Source: Glutamicibacter creatinolyticus (lineage in GTDB: Bacteria; Actinomycetota; Actinomycetes; Actinomycetales; Micrococcaceae). From it: a DNA stretch of 64,000 bases. Below, one piece after another: positions 29,058 through 37,505 of this stretch. Position 1 is the first letter of the stretch. Every line of letters begins with the position of its first letter. The translations under genes were made by a program, and so were the position numbers. The DNA lies in contig NZ_CP034412.1 in assembly GCF_006094275.1 (NCBI RefSeq), forward strand, positions 2,356,001 through 2,420,000. The letters run 5' to 3'. The notes beneath the pieces were generated by a model. The model saw nothing but the letters and a program-made list of their open reading frames with translations. It was not told the DNA's origin and did no database searches.

Positions 29058-30176
29058 ATGACTTCTTCTGTTGGTTTTGTTGGTTACCGTGGCATGGTCG
29101 GCTCCGTGCTGATGCAGCGCATGGTTGAGGAGGGCGACTTCGCCAACCTGGATCCGGTGTTCTTTTCCACCTCGAACCCCGGCGGCAACGCACCGGATTT
29201 TGCGTCCGGCGCAGACAAGCTCCAGGACGCCTATGACATCCAGGCCCTGGCCAAGCTGCCGATTATCGTCACCGCCCAGGGCGGGGACTACACCAACACC
29301 GTTCATCCGCAACTGCGTGCCGCCGGCTGGGACGGGCTGTGGATCGACGCGGCCAGCGCACTGCGGATGAACGACGACTCGGTGATCGTGCTGGACCCGG
29401 TCAACCGCAATGTCATTGACGCTTCCCTGGCCGCGGGCACCAAGGACTTCGTGGGCGGCAACTGCACCGTCTCCTGCATGCTGATGGGCCTGGGCGGGTT
29501 GTTCCGCAACAACCTGGTCGAGTGGGGCACGGCCATGACCTACCAGGCGGCCTCCGGCGGCGGCGCCCGGCACATGCGCGAACTGCTCACCCAGTTCGGG
29601 GACATCAACTCCTCGGTTCACGCCGAGCTGGCCGACCCGGCCAGCGCCATCCTGGAAATCGACCGCCAGGTGCTGACCACCCAGCGTGAATCCCTGGATG
29701 CGGCACAGTTCGGCGTGCCGCTGGGCGGTTCGCTGATTCCCTGGATCGACGCGGACCTGGGCAACGGCCAGTCGCGCGAGGAGTGGAAGGCCGGGGTGGA
29801 GACGAACAAGATCCTGCAGACCTCCGGGGACAGCCACATCATCATGGACGGGTTGTGCGTGCGCATCGGCGCCATGCGCTCGCACTCGCAGGCCTTGACC
29901 CTGAAGCTGAAGGAAGACCTGTCCATCAGCGAAATCGAGAACCTGCTTGACGGGGACAACCAGTGGGCCAAGGTGGTTCCCAACCAGAAGGAGGCGACCA
30001 TGAGCCAGCTGACTCCGGTCGCGGCCTCCGGCACCCTGGATATCCCGGTGGGCCGCATCCGCAAGCTGGAGATGGGCCCGAAGTACATTTCCGCGTTCAC
30101 CGTGGGCGACCAGCTGCTGTGGGGTGCGGCCGAGCCGCTGCGCCGCATGCTGGCGATCGCGCAGGGCCGGCTGTAG
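29058..30176 (+). CDS. asd: Aspartate-semialdehyde dehydrogenase, E. coli-like subtype
   Basis: 372 residues; makes aspartate semialdehyde for lysine, diaminopimelate, threonine and methionine. The N-terminal [20 protein letters not shown] is the NADP site, the nucleophile is C136 in [15 protein letters not shown], and [17 protein letters not shown] and [20 protein letters not shown] complete it. Length and sequence follow the gamma-proteobacterial type (E. coli Asd is nearly identical in these stretches) instead of the shorter type of most actinobacteria, hinting at ancient transfer. It stands alone, ended by a hairpin, and is not next to a lysC gene here. Confidence 0.96.
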   Translation: MTSSVGFVGYRGMVGSVLMQRMVEEGDFANLDPVFFSTSNPGGNAPDFASGADKLQDAYDIQALAKLPIIVTAQGGDYTNTVHPQLRAAGWDGLWIDAASALRMNDDSVIVLDPVNRNVIDASLAAGTKDFVGGNCTVSCMLMGLGGLFRNNLVEWGTAMTYQAASGGGARHMRELLTQFGDINSSVHAELADPASAILEIDRQVLTTQRESLDAAQFGVPLGGSLIPWIDADLGNGQSREEWKAGVETNKILQTSGDSHIIMDGLCVRIGAMRSHSQALTLKLKEDLSISEIENLLDGDNQWAKVVPNQKEATMSQLTPVAASGTLDIPVGRIRKLEMGPKYISAFTVGDQLLWGAAEPLRRMLAIAQGRL

Positions 30177-30194
30177 CCACCACCCTGACTAACC

Positions 30195-30234
30195 GGCGGC
30201 GGCCACCGAATAATAGTCTTCGGCGGCCGCCGCC
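30195..30234 (+). terminator. Terminator of asd
   Basis: Stem GGCGGCGGCC-a-CCGAA with complement (one mismatch), 8-base loop, followed by GCTTTA. Begins 19 bases after the asd stop. Confidence 0.8.
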
Positions 30235-30309
30235 GCTTTATGCCGCCCGCCCCGATCTCTTGACCCGTGTACCGCTGTACGGATCCGGGCAGGGGCCGCG
30301 CGCCGCCGG

Positions 30310-30876
30310 TCAGCGCAGCCGGCGCTGTTCGCGCAGCTGCTGGACCCAGCGCTCGGTCTGCCGTGGATGCTGCAGGTGCACAACATGCAGCCCCGGGAAA
30401 CGGGCCTCCAGGGTCGGAATGACCGGTTTGAGCTGGTTGCGGGTGTTCCAGCCCCAGCGGATGATGTGTTCCTTGTCGGTGAAGAAGGTGTGCAGCGCAG
30501 GCTCGTAGTTCCCGTTCCACAGCTCCTCACCCCGCCGCCGGCGCCGGACTGTGCGGGCAATCAGCCGGGCCATGGTGATTGGGGTGGGGTAGTCCAGCCA
30601 AAGCAGCGTGTCGGCCCGCGCCACGATCAGCGGGCGAACCTGCCGGTACTGCAGCTCGATGACCCACCGGGGACCGGCGATGAAGTCCTTGACGTCCTGG
30701 ACGAAGGCGGGCCGTGGGGTCCACTGCGGGCCATGGTGCAGGCTGTCGATTTCCACCCGAGGATAGTTCAGCAGCCCGGCGAGCTGGTCACACAGCGTGG
30801 TCTTCCCGGCACCGCTGACCCCGGCCACGGTGAGGCGCTGCGGGTGCCAGGTAATGGGGTCGTTCACTGTGTGCAC
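30310..30876 (-). CDS. P-loop nucleotide kinase-like protein (adenylate kinase/topology modulation type)
   Basis: 188 residues with a Walker A motif GVSGAGKTTLCDQL near residue 18-25 and a YPRVEIDSLHHGPQW segment like that of FlaR/topology-modulation proteins of the adenylate-kinase fold. TLLWLDYPTPITMARLIART and the basic run RRRRR form the lid-like region. The GTG at 30876 is the apparent start; a second GTG is at 30867. Substrate unknown. It is transcribed away from asd on the minus strand and 63 bases downstream of murB, so it may be the last gene of that operon. Confidence 0.85.
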   Translation of the reverse strand: MHTVNDPITWHPQRLTVAGVSGAGKTTLCDQLAGLLNYPRVEIDSLHHGPQWTPRPAFVQDVKDFIAGPRWVIELQYRQVRPLIVARADTLLWLDYPTPITMARLIARTVRRRRRGEELWNGNYEPALHTFFTDKEHIIRWGWNTRNQLKPVIPTLEARFPGLHVVHLQHPRQTERWVQQLREQRRLR

Positions 30877-30939
30877 GCGACCAGCTCTCCTTAGTCGATG
30901 ACCGCGTCGGGGCGCGGCCTGTGGCTGTCTGCCGGGAGG

Positions 30940-32019
30940 CTACAGGGCCACCTGTTCGTCCAGGCTCAGCCCGATCAGCAGCGGCTCGTTGACCAGTGTG
31001 ATGCCGAACTTCTCCGCAACCCCGCGGCGGATGGTGCGCGCGATGGCCAGCACGTCCTGCGCACTGGCCTCCCCCCGGTTGGTGATGGCCAGCGTGTGCT
31101 TGGTGGACAGGGCGGCCCGGCCTCCGGCCACCAGGTAGCCCGAGGTGTGCTCCAGCCCGTAGCCCTTGGAAAAGCCGGCCTGGTCGATCAGCCATGCCGC
31201 CGAGAGCTTGACCTTGCCCGGCTCGGCCACCGGGTAGTGCGGGGCGTTCTGCGGCAGGTGCTGCAGCACTTGCTCGTCCACGATGGGGTTGGTGAAGAAC
31301 GAACCGGTGGAATGCGAATCCAGGTCCGCCGGGTCGTAGACCATTCCCTTGCCGCGGCGCAGTTCCAGCACGGTGCGGCGCACCTCGGCGGCCGAGGCGC
31401 GCTCCCCCACCTCCACCTCCAGGCGGCGGGCCAGTTCGGCATAGCGCACCGGGGATGATTCGGCACGGTACGGCAGCAGGAAGCTGACCCGCAGGACCAC
31501 GTAGCGTGGGGAGCCGTCCACGCTGGTGCGCTTGATCAGCGAATCGCGGTAGGCGAACTGCAGCTCCGCGTTGCTCAGCGTGATGATCTTGCCCTGTTCA
31601 CGGTCAAAGACTCGCACGTTTTCCAGTGTCTGGGAGACATCCGCACCGTAGGCGCCCACGTTCTGCACCGGGGTGGCCCCGCTGCTGCCCGGGATTCCGG
31701 ACAGGGCCTCAAGGCCGCTGAGCCCGGCATGCAGGCTGTGGGCCACCACCGCGTCCCAGTTTTCCCCGGCGGCTACGGTCAGCCGTGCGGTGTCGGTGGA
31801 GATTTCCTGGACATTGATGCCCTTGGTGGCGATCCGGATGACCGTGCCGGCAAAGCCTTCGTCGCTGATCACCAGGTTGGATCCGCCGGCGACCAGCAGC
31901 ACCGGGATGCCTTGGGCGTCGGCTTCGGCCAGGGCCTGGACCAGGTCGGCTTCGTGGTGGGCCTCCACCAGTTTCCCGGCCGGGCCGCCCACGGCGGTGG
32001 TTGTCAGGTGCTTAAGCAT
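30940..32019 (-). CDS. murB: UDP-N-acetylenolpyruvoylglucosamine reductase
   Basis: 359 residues, FAD enzyme making UDP-MurNAc for peptidoglycan. The FAD domain has LLVAGGSNLVISDEGFAGTV and GLSGLEALSGIPGSSGATPV (with AGIPGS-like loop), catalytic Ser in STGSFFTNPIV, and SAAWLIDQAGF plus the terminal Glu region. ATG start eight bases after the MFS gene stop, so co-transcribed. Conserved in all walled bacteria; the grouping with hadA-maoC genes is usual in actinobacteria. Confidence 0.97.
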   Translation of the reverse strand: MLKHLTTTAVGGPAGKLVEAHHEADLVQALAEADAQGIPVLLVAGGSNLVISDEGFAGTVIRIATKGINVQEISTDTARLTVAAGENWDAVVAHSLHAGLSGLEALSGIPGSSGATPVQNVGAYGADVSQTLENVRVFDREQGKIITLSNAELQFAYRDSLIKRTSVDGSPRYVVLRVSFLLPYRAESSPVRYAELARRLEVEVGERASAAEVRRTVLELRRGKGMVYDPADLDSHSTGSFFTNPIVDEQVLQHLPQNAPHYPVAEPGKVKLSAAWLIDQAGFSKGYGLEHTSGYLVAGGRAALSTKHTLAITNRGEASAQDVLAIARTIRRGVAEKFGITLVNEPLLIGLSLDEQVAL

Positions 32020-32027
32020 TCAGCGTT

Positions 32028-33233
32028 TCACTTTCCCTGCATCGATTGTTCACTGTCGCCGGTGTCTTTAGGATATCCGGCGGCGTTGGAGGAGAGGACC
32101 AGGGCCAGCACAACCAGCAGTGAAATGCTGCTCAAGGCCGGCAATAGCCCGATCTGGTTGGCCAGCAGGCCCAGCAACGGCGGGCCACCGAGGAACGCGC
32201 CGTAGCCGATGGTGGACACCACTGATACCCGGGCCGCGGCATGCAGCGGGTCATCCGAGGCCGCGCTCATGGCCAGCGGGAAGGTCAACGCCACACCGAT
32301 CCCCCACAATCCCAGGGCGGCGAACGCCACCGGCAGCGACTGGCCGGTGCTGAACAGCAGCAGCCCAATCAGCGCCAGCACCGCGCTGACGCGGATCATC
32401 ACCACCCGCCCAAAGCGCAGGATCAGGTCCCCGCCCAGCAGCCGCATCGCGGTCATCGCCGTGACGAACACGGCGTAGCCCAGGGCCCCGGTGGATTCGG
32501 TGGTGCCGTACCCGTCGGCGAGCGCCAGGGCCACCCAGTCCCCCGCGGCCCCCTCGGCCAGGGCCATGCCCAGCACCAGCACGCCCAGCAGGATCGTCTG
32601 CGGTTCGCGCCAGGCCCGGCCCAGCGAACCCTGCCCGCTGCCGTGGGCCGCCCGGCTGTTGTCCGGCCCGAAGTACCGGGAACCGAGCAGCACGATCGCT
32701 CCGATCAGCACCCCCATCACGGCATAATGCGCCGCAATGGTGATCTGCAGTGCGGCGGCCGCCGCCCCGATGCCGGCGCCGAGCACCGTGCCGATCGAGA
32801 AGAAGCCGTGCAGCATGGACATCACCACCCGGCCCAGACTGCGTTCCATGGCCGCGCCCTGCACGTTGGAGGCCACGTTCCAACTGGCAATCCCCAGCCC
32901 CTGGGTGAACAGGAAGATCCCGGTCAACCAGGGCAGGTGCCAGAGCACCGCGCTGATGCCCACCAGGGCCAGGGAGGTTCCGGCCAGCACGGCGCACAGT
33001 CGCATCACGTTCGCCGCGCCCAGCCGGGAGACCAGGTGCCCGGAGAGGCTGACGGACAGGAAGGAGCCGGCGCTCAGGCACAGCAGCAGCAGTCCCACGC
33101 TGGCGTGGTCCAGTTGCAACTCATCACGCAGCGAGGGCAGCCGCGCCACCAGGGTGGCCAGCAGCAGGCCGCTGGCCAGGAACGCGGCCATCAGGGCGTT
33201 GCGCCAGGCCACGGCCTGCGGGGCGGGCTGCAA
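32028..33233 (-). CDS. MFS transporter
   Basis: 401 residues, about twelve hydrophobic segments, major facilitator family. Typical stretches are LRDELQLDHASVGLLLLCLS near the N-terminus and LIGLLLFSTGQSLPVAFAAL in the second half, resembling the YbjJ-like inner-membrane MFS proteins. The TTG at 33233 starts two bases after the maoC stop; an ATG at 33191 is an alternative. The substrate is unknown. Sandwiched between dehydratase genes and murB in one operon. Confidence 0.88.
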   Translation of the reverse strand: MQPAPQAVAWRNALMAAFLASGLLLATLVARLPSLRDELQLDHASVGLLLLCLSAGSFLSVSLSGHLVSRLGAANVMRLCAVLAGTSLALVGISAVLWHLPWLTGIFLFTQGLGIASWNVASNVQGAAMERSLGRVVMSMLHGFFSIGTVLGAGIGAAAAALQITIAAHYAVMGVLIGAIVLLGSRYFGPDNSRAAHGSGQGSLGRAWREPQTILLGVLVLGMALAEGAAGDWVALALADGYGTTESTGALGYAVFVTAMTAMRLLGGDLILRFGRVVMIRVSAVLALIGLLLFSTGQSLPVAFAALGLWGIGVALTFPLAMSAASDDPLHAAARVSVVSTIGYGAFLGGPPLLGLLANQIGLLPALSSISLLVVLALVLSSNAAGYPKDTGDSEQSMQGK

Positions 33234-33235
33234 AC

Positions 33236-33676
33236 TCAGAGCTGCACCACGGCCTGGGACTTGACCAGCACCTTGGTGCCGTCCACGCTGACCGTCAGGT
33301 CGATGCGTGCAGTGCGGGCCTCGGCGTCCAACGCCCCGACCTTGCCCTCCACCGTGATGGCGGTGCCGGGGTGCTCGGCCGGGTTCGTGCCGGCCGGGTC
33401 CTGCACCACGACCGGCTTGGTGAAGCGGGTTTGGTAGTCAATGACCGCACTGGGGTCCCCCACCCAGGCGCTGACCACGTCCACGGCCGCGCCCATGGTG
33501 AACATGCCGTGGGCAATCACGTTGGGAAGCTCCACCTCGGTGGCGAAGCGCTCATTCCAGTGAATCGGGTTGAAGTCGCCCGAGGCACCGGCGTAGCGCA
33601 CCAGGTCGGCCCGGTTCACGTGCAGCGTCGTTGCCCCGATCAGCTGTCCCTTTTCCAAGGTGTCAAAATCAATCAT
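33236..33676 (-). CDS. MaoC-family dehydratase (HadB-like)
   Basis: 146 residues, hot-dog fold. The hydratase motif is present: YAGASGDFNPIHWNERFATE with the catalytic Asp and His, followed by NVIAHGMFTMG. In mycobacteria such a subunit (HadB) pairs with HadA or HadC to dehydrate 3-hydroxyacyl-ACP; the adjacent hadA-like gene, three bases upstream, fits that heterodimer. Whether the substrate is fatty-acyl-ACP or CoA here is not shown by the sequence. Confidence 0.92.
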   Translation of the reverse strand: MIDFDTLEKGQLIGATTLHVNRADLVRYAGASGDFNPIHWNERFATEVELPNVIAHGMFTMGAAVDVVSAWVGDPSAVIDYQTRFTKPVVVQDPAGTNPAEHPGTAITVEGKVGALDAEARTARIDLTVSVDGTKVLVKSQAVVQL

Positions 33677-33679
33677 GGT

Positions 33680-34126
33680 CTACTCCTCGCCCCGCACCAG
33701 CAGGGATGAAACGGTGGTGGCCACCTTCTGCCCGTCCACGGTGGAGATCTCGGCACGGGAGGTGATCATCGCACCGGCCCCCATGCTACGCACCTGGTCC
33801 ACGTGCAGCTCGGCCACCAGCTCATCCCCGGCAATGATCGGCCGGTGGTGGGTGAAACGCTGGTCGGCGTGCACGACACGGGAGAAATCAATACCGGATT
33901 CCGGGTCGGTGATCAGGCGCGCGTCGGCCCGCTGCGCGATGATAATGGCGAAGGTCGGCGGGGCCACCAGGTCCCGGTGGCCCAGTTCCTTGGCCGCCTG
34001 CAGGTCGTAGTGGGCGCGGTGGCTGGCCTTGGTGGCCGCGGCGAACTCACGGATCTTTTCGCGGCCCACCTGATAGGGCTCATCGGGCGGGTAGACGCGT
34101 CCGACCAGGTCGGGGTTGATGCTCAT
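33680..34126 (-). CDS. FAS1-like dehydratase-domain protein (HadA-like, UPF0336)
   Basis: 148 residues, N-terminal MaoC/FAS1-like dehydratase fold without the catalytic pair, as expected for the non-catalytic partner. Recognisable parts are INPDLVGRVYPPDEPYQVGR, IREFAAATKASHRAHYD and APPTFAIIIAQRADARLI. The ATG at 34126 has AAGGAG at good spacing. Three bases separate it from the maoC gene. By analogy to mycobacterial HadAB, this pair probably acts in fatty-acid elongation. Confidence 0.92.
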   Translation of the reverse strand: MSINPDLVGRVYPPDEPYQVGREKIREFAAATKASHRAHYDLQAAKELGHRDLVAPPTFAIIIAQRADARLITDPESGIDFSRVVHADQRFTHHRPIIAGDELVAELHVDQVRSMGAGAMITSRAEISTVDGQKVATTVSSLLVRGEE

Positions 34127-34183
34127 CAAAGCTCCTTGATTGGCGTGGGAGATTTTGGGGTCCGGATTTCAGAACGGTGCGGA

Positions 34184-34438
34184 CTATTTTTTCTTCTTCG
34201 GGCTTTGCAGGCCGTTGGCGATGCGCCAGGCCCGCACATCGCGTGAGCGGACGACCAGTGAACCGATGTGCAGGCACATGCCCACGGCCATCATCCCGAT
34301 GGCAAAGAACAGCAGGGGCCGTGAGGGCAGGTTAATGCCGACAATGGCCAGGATGATGCCTCCGCCCATGAGTGCCAACGCGGAGAACACGAATTTCTTG
34401 TAGCGCGTTGAGGCCGATTCCCAGGGAGTGTTGGTCAT
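34184..34438 (-). CDS. Small two-helix membrane protein
   Basis: 84 residues, two hydrophobic segments (FVFSALALMGGGIILAIVG and LLFFAIGMMAVGMCLHIGS) and a strongly basic C-terminus ending KKKK. ATG at 34438, GGAAG just upstream. No function recognised. It lies between the DUF2797 gene and the hadA-like gene on the same strand, 57 bases before the latter, so it may start this operon. Confidence 0.78.
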   Translation of the reverse strand: MTNTPWESASTRYKKFVFSALALMGGGIILAIVGINLPSRPLLFFAIGMMAVGMCLHIGSLVVRSRDVRAWRIANGLQSPKKKK

Positions 34439-34522
34439 GACTTCCAGTCTAGTTCAGAGCCCTTGGCGGGCCGGGATTGATGTGTGAGTATCGGGCCACG
34501 AACGCCGCAAGCGTCTGCCGGT

Positions 34523-35539
34523 TCAGAACAGACTGGCTTGTCCCCCGTGGTCAACGAAGTGCGCCTGGCGCAGCACCAGCGCGCGGGTTTTCAGCTCTGC
34601 CAGATCCAGCAGCACCAGTTCGGTATGCTCCCCGGTGTCGATCATCAGGGTTTGGCCCAGCACCCCGTGGATGCGCAACGAGATCCCCTCACCACCCGGG
34701 ACGGCGGGGTCCTTGCGGTGAATGCTGCGGGCATCCCAGGCATTCACAACCTGCTGGGCGTACGTCGGCTGGTGCCAGAGTTCATCGAGCAGCGTGATCC
34801 CATAGCGGTCAAGGCCGCGCTGTGATTCCAGCATCCGGTGAACTGCCCGGGCCGCAGCACGGTTCAGTTCCTCGAGACTGGCCAGATTGTGGTCCCAGCT
34901 CTCCAGCCCACGGATCTTGGCCTTCTGCCGCACCTGTTGGCGGATTCCGCATTGCTCGGTGACCAGGTCTTCCAGGACCCGCACGGCGGCACCGTCCGGA
35001 GCGTGGGCGACATAGCGGGCAATCACCGCTCCCTGGGTGGCCAGCCGGGACCATTTGCTTTGCTCCGAGGCGGTGCCCACCTTGGTGGTTCCGTCCGCGA
35101 AGGAGGCGATGTAGAGCAAGTGCGGTTGCTCCAGGTAACGGCGCAGACCTTCGGGGGCCTGGCCGGTCTTGTGAAAATGGTGCATGAACTTGGTCTGGTC
35201 CAGCCTGCGGCAGGTCGCGCACTGGGTCCCGGAGGCAATGACCTTGCTTTGGGTACAGACATTGTGCCGGCGGGTTCCGTCGGAGTCCATCAGCACGTGG
35301 CCCAGGCACCAGCGTTGCACGCCAACTTCCAGGGCCATGGTGCGGCCGAGCTCCAGCGGTTCATTGATCCATTCGGTGCCCTTGCGTAGGCGCAGCACGG
35401 GCGCCGGATCATGCCGGGAAAAGCTGATCCCGTGGCACAGTCGGAGACTGACGCGTTCCAGTGCCATTGCTTCCTTCCACACGTTTGGACCCACTCCACG
35501 GTAGGCGATGCGCCCTGCATCCTGCCAGCGGACAACCAC
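34523..35539 (-). CDS. DUF2797 domain protein
   Basis: 338 residues of the DUF2797 family, of unknown biochemical role. The zinc-like Cys pairs appear in TQSKVIASGTQCATCRRLDQ (CxxC) and upstream VCT; then FMHHFHKTG, LLYIASFADGTTKVGTASEQ, KWSRLATQGAVIARYVAHAP and the VTEQCGIRQQVR segment, a pattern similar to GIY-YIG nuclease domains. The start at 35539 is not certain; an ATG 23 codons later (35470) also fits. Divergent from the alarmone synthetase with a 200-base intergenic region. Confidence 0.82.
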   Translation of the reverse strand: MVVRWQDAGRIAYRGVGPNVWKEAMALERVSLRLCHGISFSRHDPAPVLRLRKGTEWINEPLELGRTMALEVGVQRWCLGHVLMDSDGTRRHNVCTQSKVIASGTQCATCRRLDQTKFMHHFHKTGQAPEGLRRYLEQPHLLYIASFADGTTKVGTASEQSKWSRLATQGAVIARYVAHAPDGAAVRVLEDLVTEQCGIRQQVRQKAKIRGLESWDHNLASLEELNRAAARAVHRMLESQRGLDRYGITLLDELWHQPTYAQQVVNAWDARSIHRKDPAVPGGEGISLRIHGVLGQTLMIDTGEHTELVLLDLAELKTRALVLRQAHFVDHGGQASLF

Positions 35540-35739
35540 CGAGCTGAGCGGAATCAGTGCAACCAGACCATACGGTCCCGGCCCGGTTGGGGGCCGGGAA
35601 GCACATTGGATCCCGCCGAGTTTCTAATAGGATTCCAAGACGCGGACTATAGTCTGCCAGACAGGACGTATGCTTCCTACGGGTCCACGAATACCGTGAC
35701 ACCAGCGACCCGCCCTTCTCACTCGTGAGGTGACTACCG

Positions 35740-36576
35740 ATTAAGCCAGGAAAAGATATCGCCACGACGGAAACCTCCCAGGTTCCGTCCGGTCTGAACC
35801 CCACCCCGGGCCTGATGCTGGACTTCGCGCAGTCGCTGCGCCAGAAGCTGCCCCGGTTCATGATGGAGTACCGTTTCGGCGTCGATGAGATGTTGACCAA
35901 GGTGTCGATTCTGCGTGAGGAATTCATCCACCTGCACCAGTACAACCCGATTGAGCACGTGACGTCCCGGGTCAAAAGCCCTGAGGGGATCTTGGAGAAG
36001 GTGGTCCGCCGCGGTTGCGCGCCGACCCTGGAGGAGATTCGCCGCAACATCACCGATATTGCGGGCATCAGGATCACCTGCAGTTTCCTGAAGGACACCT
36101 ATCACGTGCTGGATATGATCACCTCGCAGCACGATGTGCGGGTCTTGGCGATCAAGGACTACATCAAGAACCCGAAGCCGAATGGCTACAAGAGCCTGCA
36201 CGCGATTGTCGAGCTGCCGGTCTACCTCTCCGAGGGGCCGGTTCCGGTCATCGTTGAGGTGCAGATCCGCACCATTGCCCAGGATTTCTGGGCCAGCCTT
36301 GAACACAAGATCTTCTACAAGTACGAGGGAGAGGTTCCCGAGCACCTGCTCGATAACCTGACCGCCGCCGCCAACGCGGCCGAACACCTCGACCGCCACA
36401 TGGAACACCTCTATGACGAGGTGCACGGAGAGGCAGCCGGTCCGGCGGCCGGCACCCCCGACCCCTCGGCAGACCAGCGGTTGTGGGAGCAACTGTGGCA
36501 GCTCGCCCAGCAAAATGACCTGATCCAGGGAACCACCCGGGATCTGCGCACGGATGCTGGAGACGCCGCGGGCTAA
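35740..36576 (+). CDS. Small alarmone synthetase (RelQ/YjbM-like GTP pyrophosphokinase), probable ATT start
   Basis: RelA/SpoT synthetase domain protein without hydrolase or regulatory domains; makes (p)ppGpp from GTP/GDP and ATP. Conserved parts are NPIEHVTSRVKSPEGILEKV, DIAGIRITCSF, PNGYKSLHAIVEL and VEVQIRTIAQDFWASLEHKI, matching B. subtilis RelQ. The frame opens after a TGA at 35731-35733; the only initiator with a ribosome site is ATT at 35740 (GAGGTG seven bases upstream), giving 278 residues. The first ATG is 35815 (253 residues) with no such site; an ATC at 35758 is also possible. C-terminal 35 residues have no counterpart in RelQ. Divergent from DUF2797. Confidence 0.88.
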   Translation: MKPGKDIATTETSQVPSGLNPTPGLMLDFAQSLRQKLPRFMMEYRFGVDEMLTKVSILREEFIHLHQYNPIEHVTSRVKSPEGILEKVVRRGCAPTLEEIRRNITDIAGIRITCSFLKDTYHVLDMITSQHDVRVLAIKDYIKNPKPNGYKSLHAIVELPVYLSEGPVPVIVEVQIRTIAQDFWASLEHKIFYKYEGEVPEHLLDNLTAAANAAEHLDRHMEHLYDEVHGEAAGPAAGTPDPSADQRLWEQLWQLAQQNDLIQGTTRDLRTDAGDAAG

Positions 36577-36660
36577 CCGGCGAACACCTTGATGACGGGC
36601 CGGGCAAAGAATATTGGCGCGGCCCGTCACCGATGTAGATCCCAAAGCCCCGGATACGCA

Positions 36661-36687
36661 AAATGCCCCGGCAATCCGGGGCATTTT
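36661..36687 (+). terminator. Terminator after alarmone synthetase
   Basis: AAATGCCCCGG-CAAT-CCGGGGCATTT, 11-bp perfect stem, followed by a T. Starts 85 bases after the stop, and could also serve the tRNA-Met/Thr transcript on the opposite strand. Confidence 0.8.
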
Positions 36688-36695
36688 CCTTGGGG

Positions 36696-36769
36696 TAGCG
36701 GTGGCGGGACTCGATCCCGCGACCTCACGATTATGAGTCGTGCGCTCTAACCAGCTGAGCTACACCGCC
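36696..36769 (-). tRNA. tRNA-Met (CAT), elongator
   Basis: 74 nucleotides, acceptor GGCGGTG/CACCGCT (one G-U), discriminator A, anticodon loop CTCATAA (anticodon CAT), T arm around GGATCGAGTCC. It starts with G rather than the C-A mismatch form of initiator tRNA, so elongator Met is likeliest; lysidine Ile2 is less likely. Confidence 0.93.
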
Positions 36770-36816
36770 ACAAGTGAGAAGTCATCCAGTAGAAGCCAAG
36801 AAGACTTCCCACTCAG

Positions 36817-36888
36817 AGCCCCCTGCCGGAATCGATCCGGCGACCTCGTTCTTACCAAGAACGCGCTCTACCACTGAGCTAAGGGGGC
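36817..36888 (-). tRNA. tRNA-Thr (GGT), copy 1
   Basis: 72 nucleotides, acceptor GCCCCCT/AGGGGGC, anticodon loop TTGGTAA (anticodon GGT). Identical in sequence to the plus-strand copy at 37392-37463. Same strand as tRNA-Met, 47 bases upstream of it. Confidence 0.97.
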
Positions 36889-37391
36889 AACGAGTAAATA
36901 CTCTACACGGATTCGGCCTCAAATAAAAATTCACCGCCGGCACCCAGACAAGTCCGGATCCATCCACAAAAGGCCAAGTCAAAGATGGGTTAGGAAGCAG
37001 CTATTCAAGGCCGGAAAGTGCAGATGGCACAACAACCAGTACAGTGACGCTACTCACGACTCGGCTGACGTCGGCGGTGGAAACGCCGCAGCCCCCACTC
37101 GTTGCCTAGCGAAACTCTCCGCGCATTCACCCTGCCCCTTTTGGGAAGTAAACAGTCCCACCGGATCTCACCAGCGCGGCTCGCGTCGCGAAAGGGCTCT
37201 ACTCCGGGACGGGCCCGCACCTTGTCATCTACGGCCCTGAATCGGCCGCGACCGCAGGCCCTGCTTCCATCACCGAGGGGCCGCTGGAAGGGCCCCTAAA
37301 TCCCGACAATGAGTAGGGGAATCGTGATCCATCGCACTTCGGGCGACGAATTTTGAAATGCCTCGCAGAATGTGTAAAGTATTTACCTGTT
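36889..37391. other. Gene-poor spacer between inverted tRNA-Thr genes
   Basis: About 500 bases with no supportable gene. Promoter-like DNA for both tRNAs is at the ends: GTGTAAAGTATTTAC (37372-37386) before the plus copy, and the near copy GTGTAGAGTATTTAC before the minus copy. TTGAAA at 37353-37358 with a 16-base spacer to TAAAGT gives a plausible promoter on the plus side. Confidence 0.6.
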
Positions 37392-37463
37392 GCCCCCTTA
37401 GCTCAGTGGTAGAGCGCGTTCTTGGTAAGAACGAGGTCGCCGGATCGATTCCGGCAGGGGGCT
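37392..37463 (+). tRNA. tRNA-Thr (GGT), copy 2
   Basis: Identical copy of the tRNA at 36817-36888 in opposite orientation, with a shared upstream block GTGTA(A/G)AGTATTTAC. Followed at once by an intrinsic terminator. Confidence 0.97.
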
Positions 37464-37469
37464 CCAGTC

Positions 37470-37505
37470 AAGAGGATGGTTCGTATTCACGAACCATCCT
37501 CTTTT
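37470..37505 (+). terminator. Terminator of plus-strand tRNA-Thr
   Basis: Fifteen-base perfect stem AAGAGGATGGTTCGT with its complement, ATTC loop, ending in a TTTT run, 6 bases after the tRNA. Confidence 0.9.

Noticed and set aside
35643-35660. TATAGT upstream of the alarmone synthetase as a promoter
   Set aside because: A good -10 match, but no convincing -35 at 16-18 bases, so not listed as a feature.
36889-37391. Possible integrated element between inverted tRNA-Thr genes
   Set aside because: No integrase, att direct repeat or coding region is visible; only the tRNA duplication is supported.
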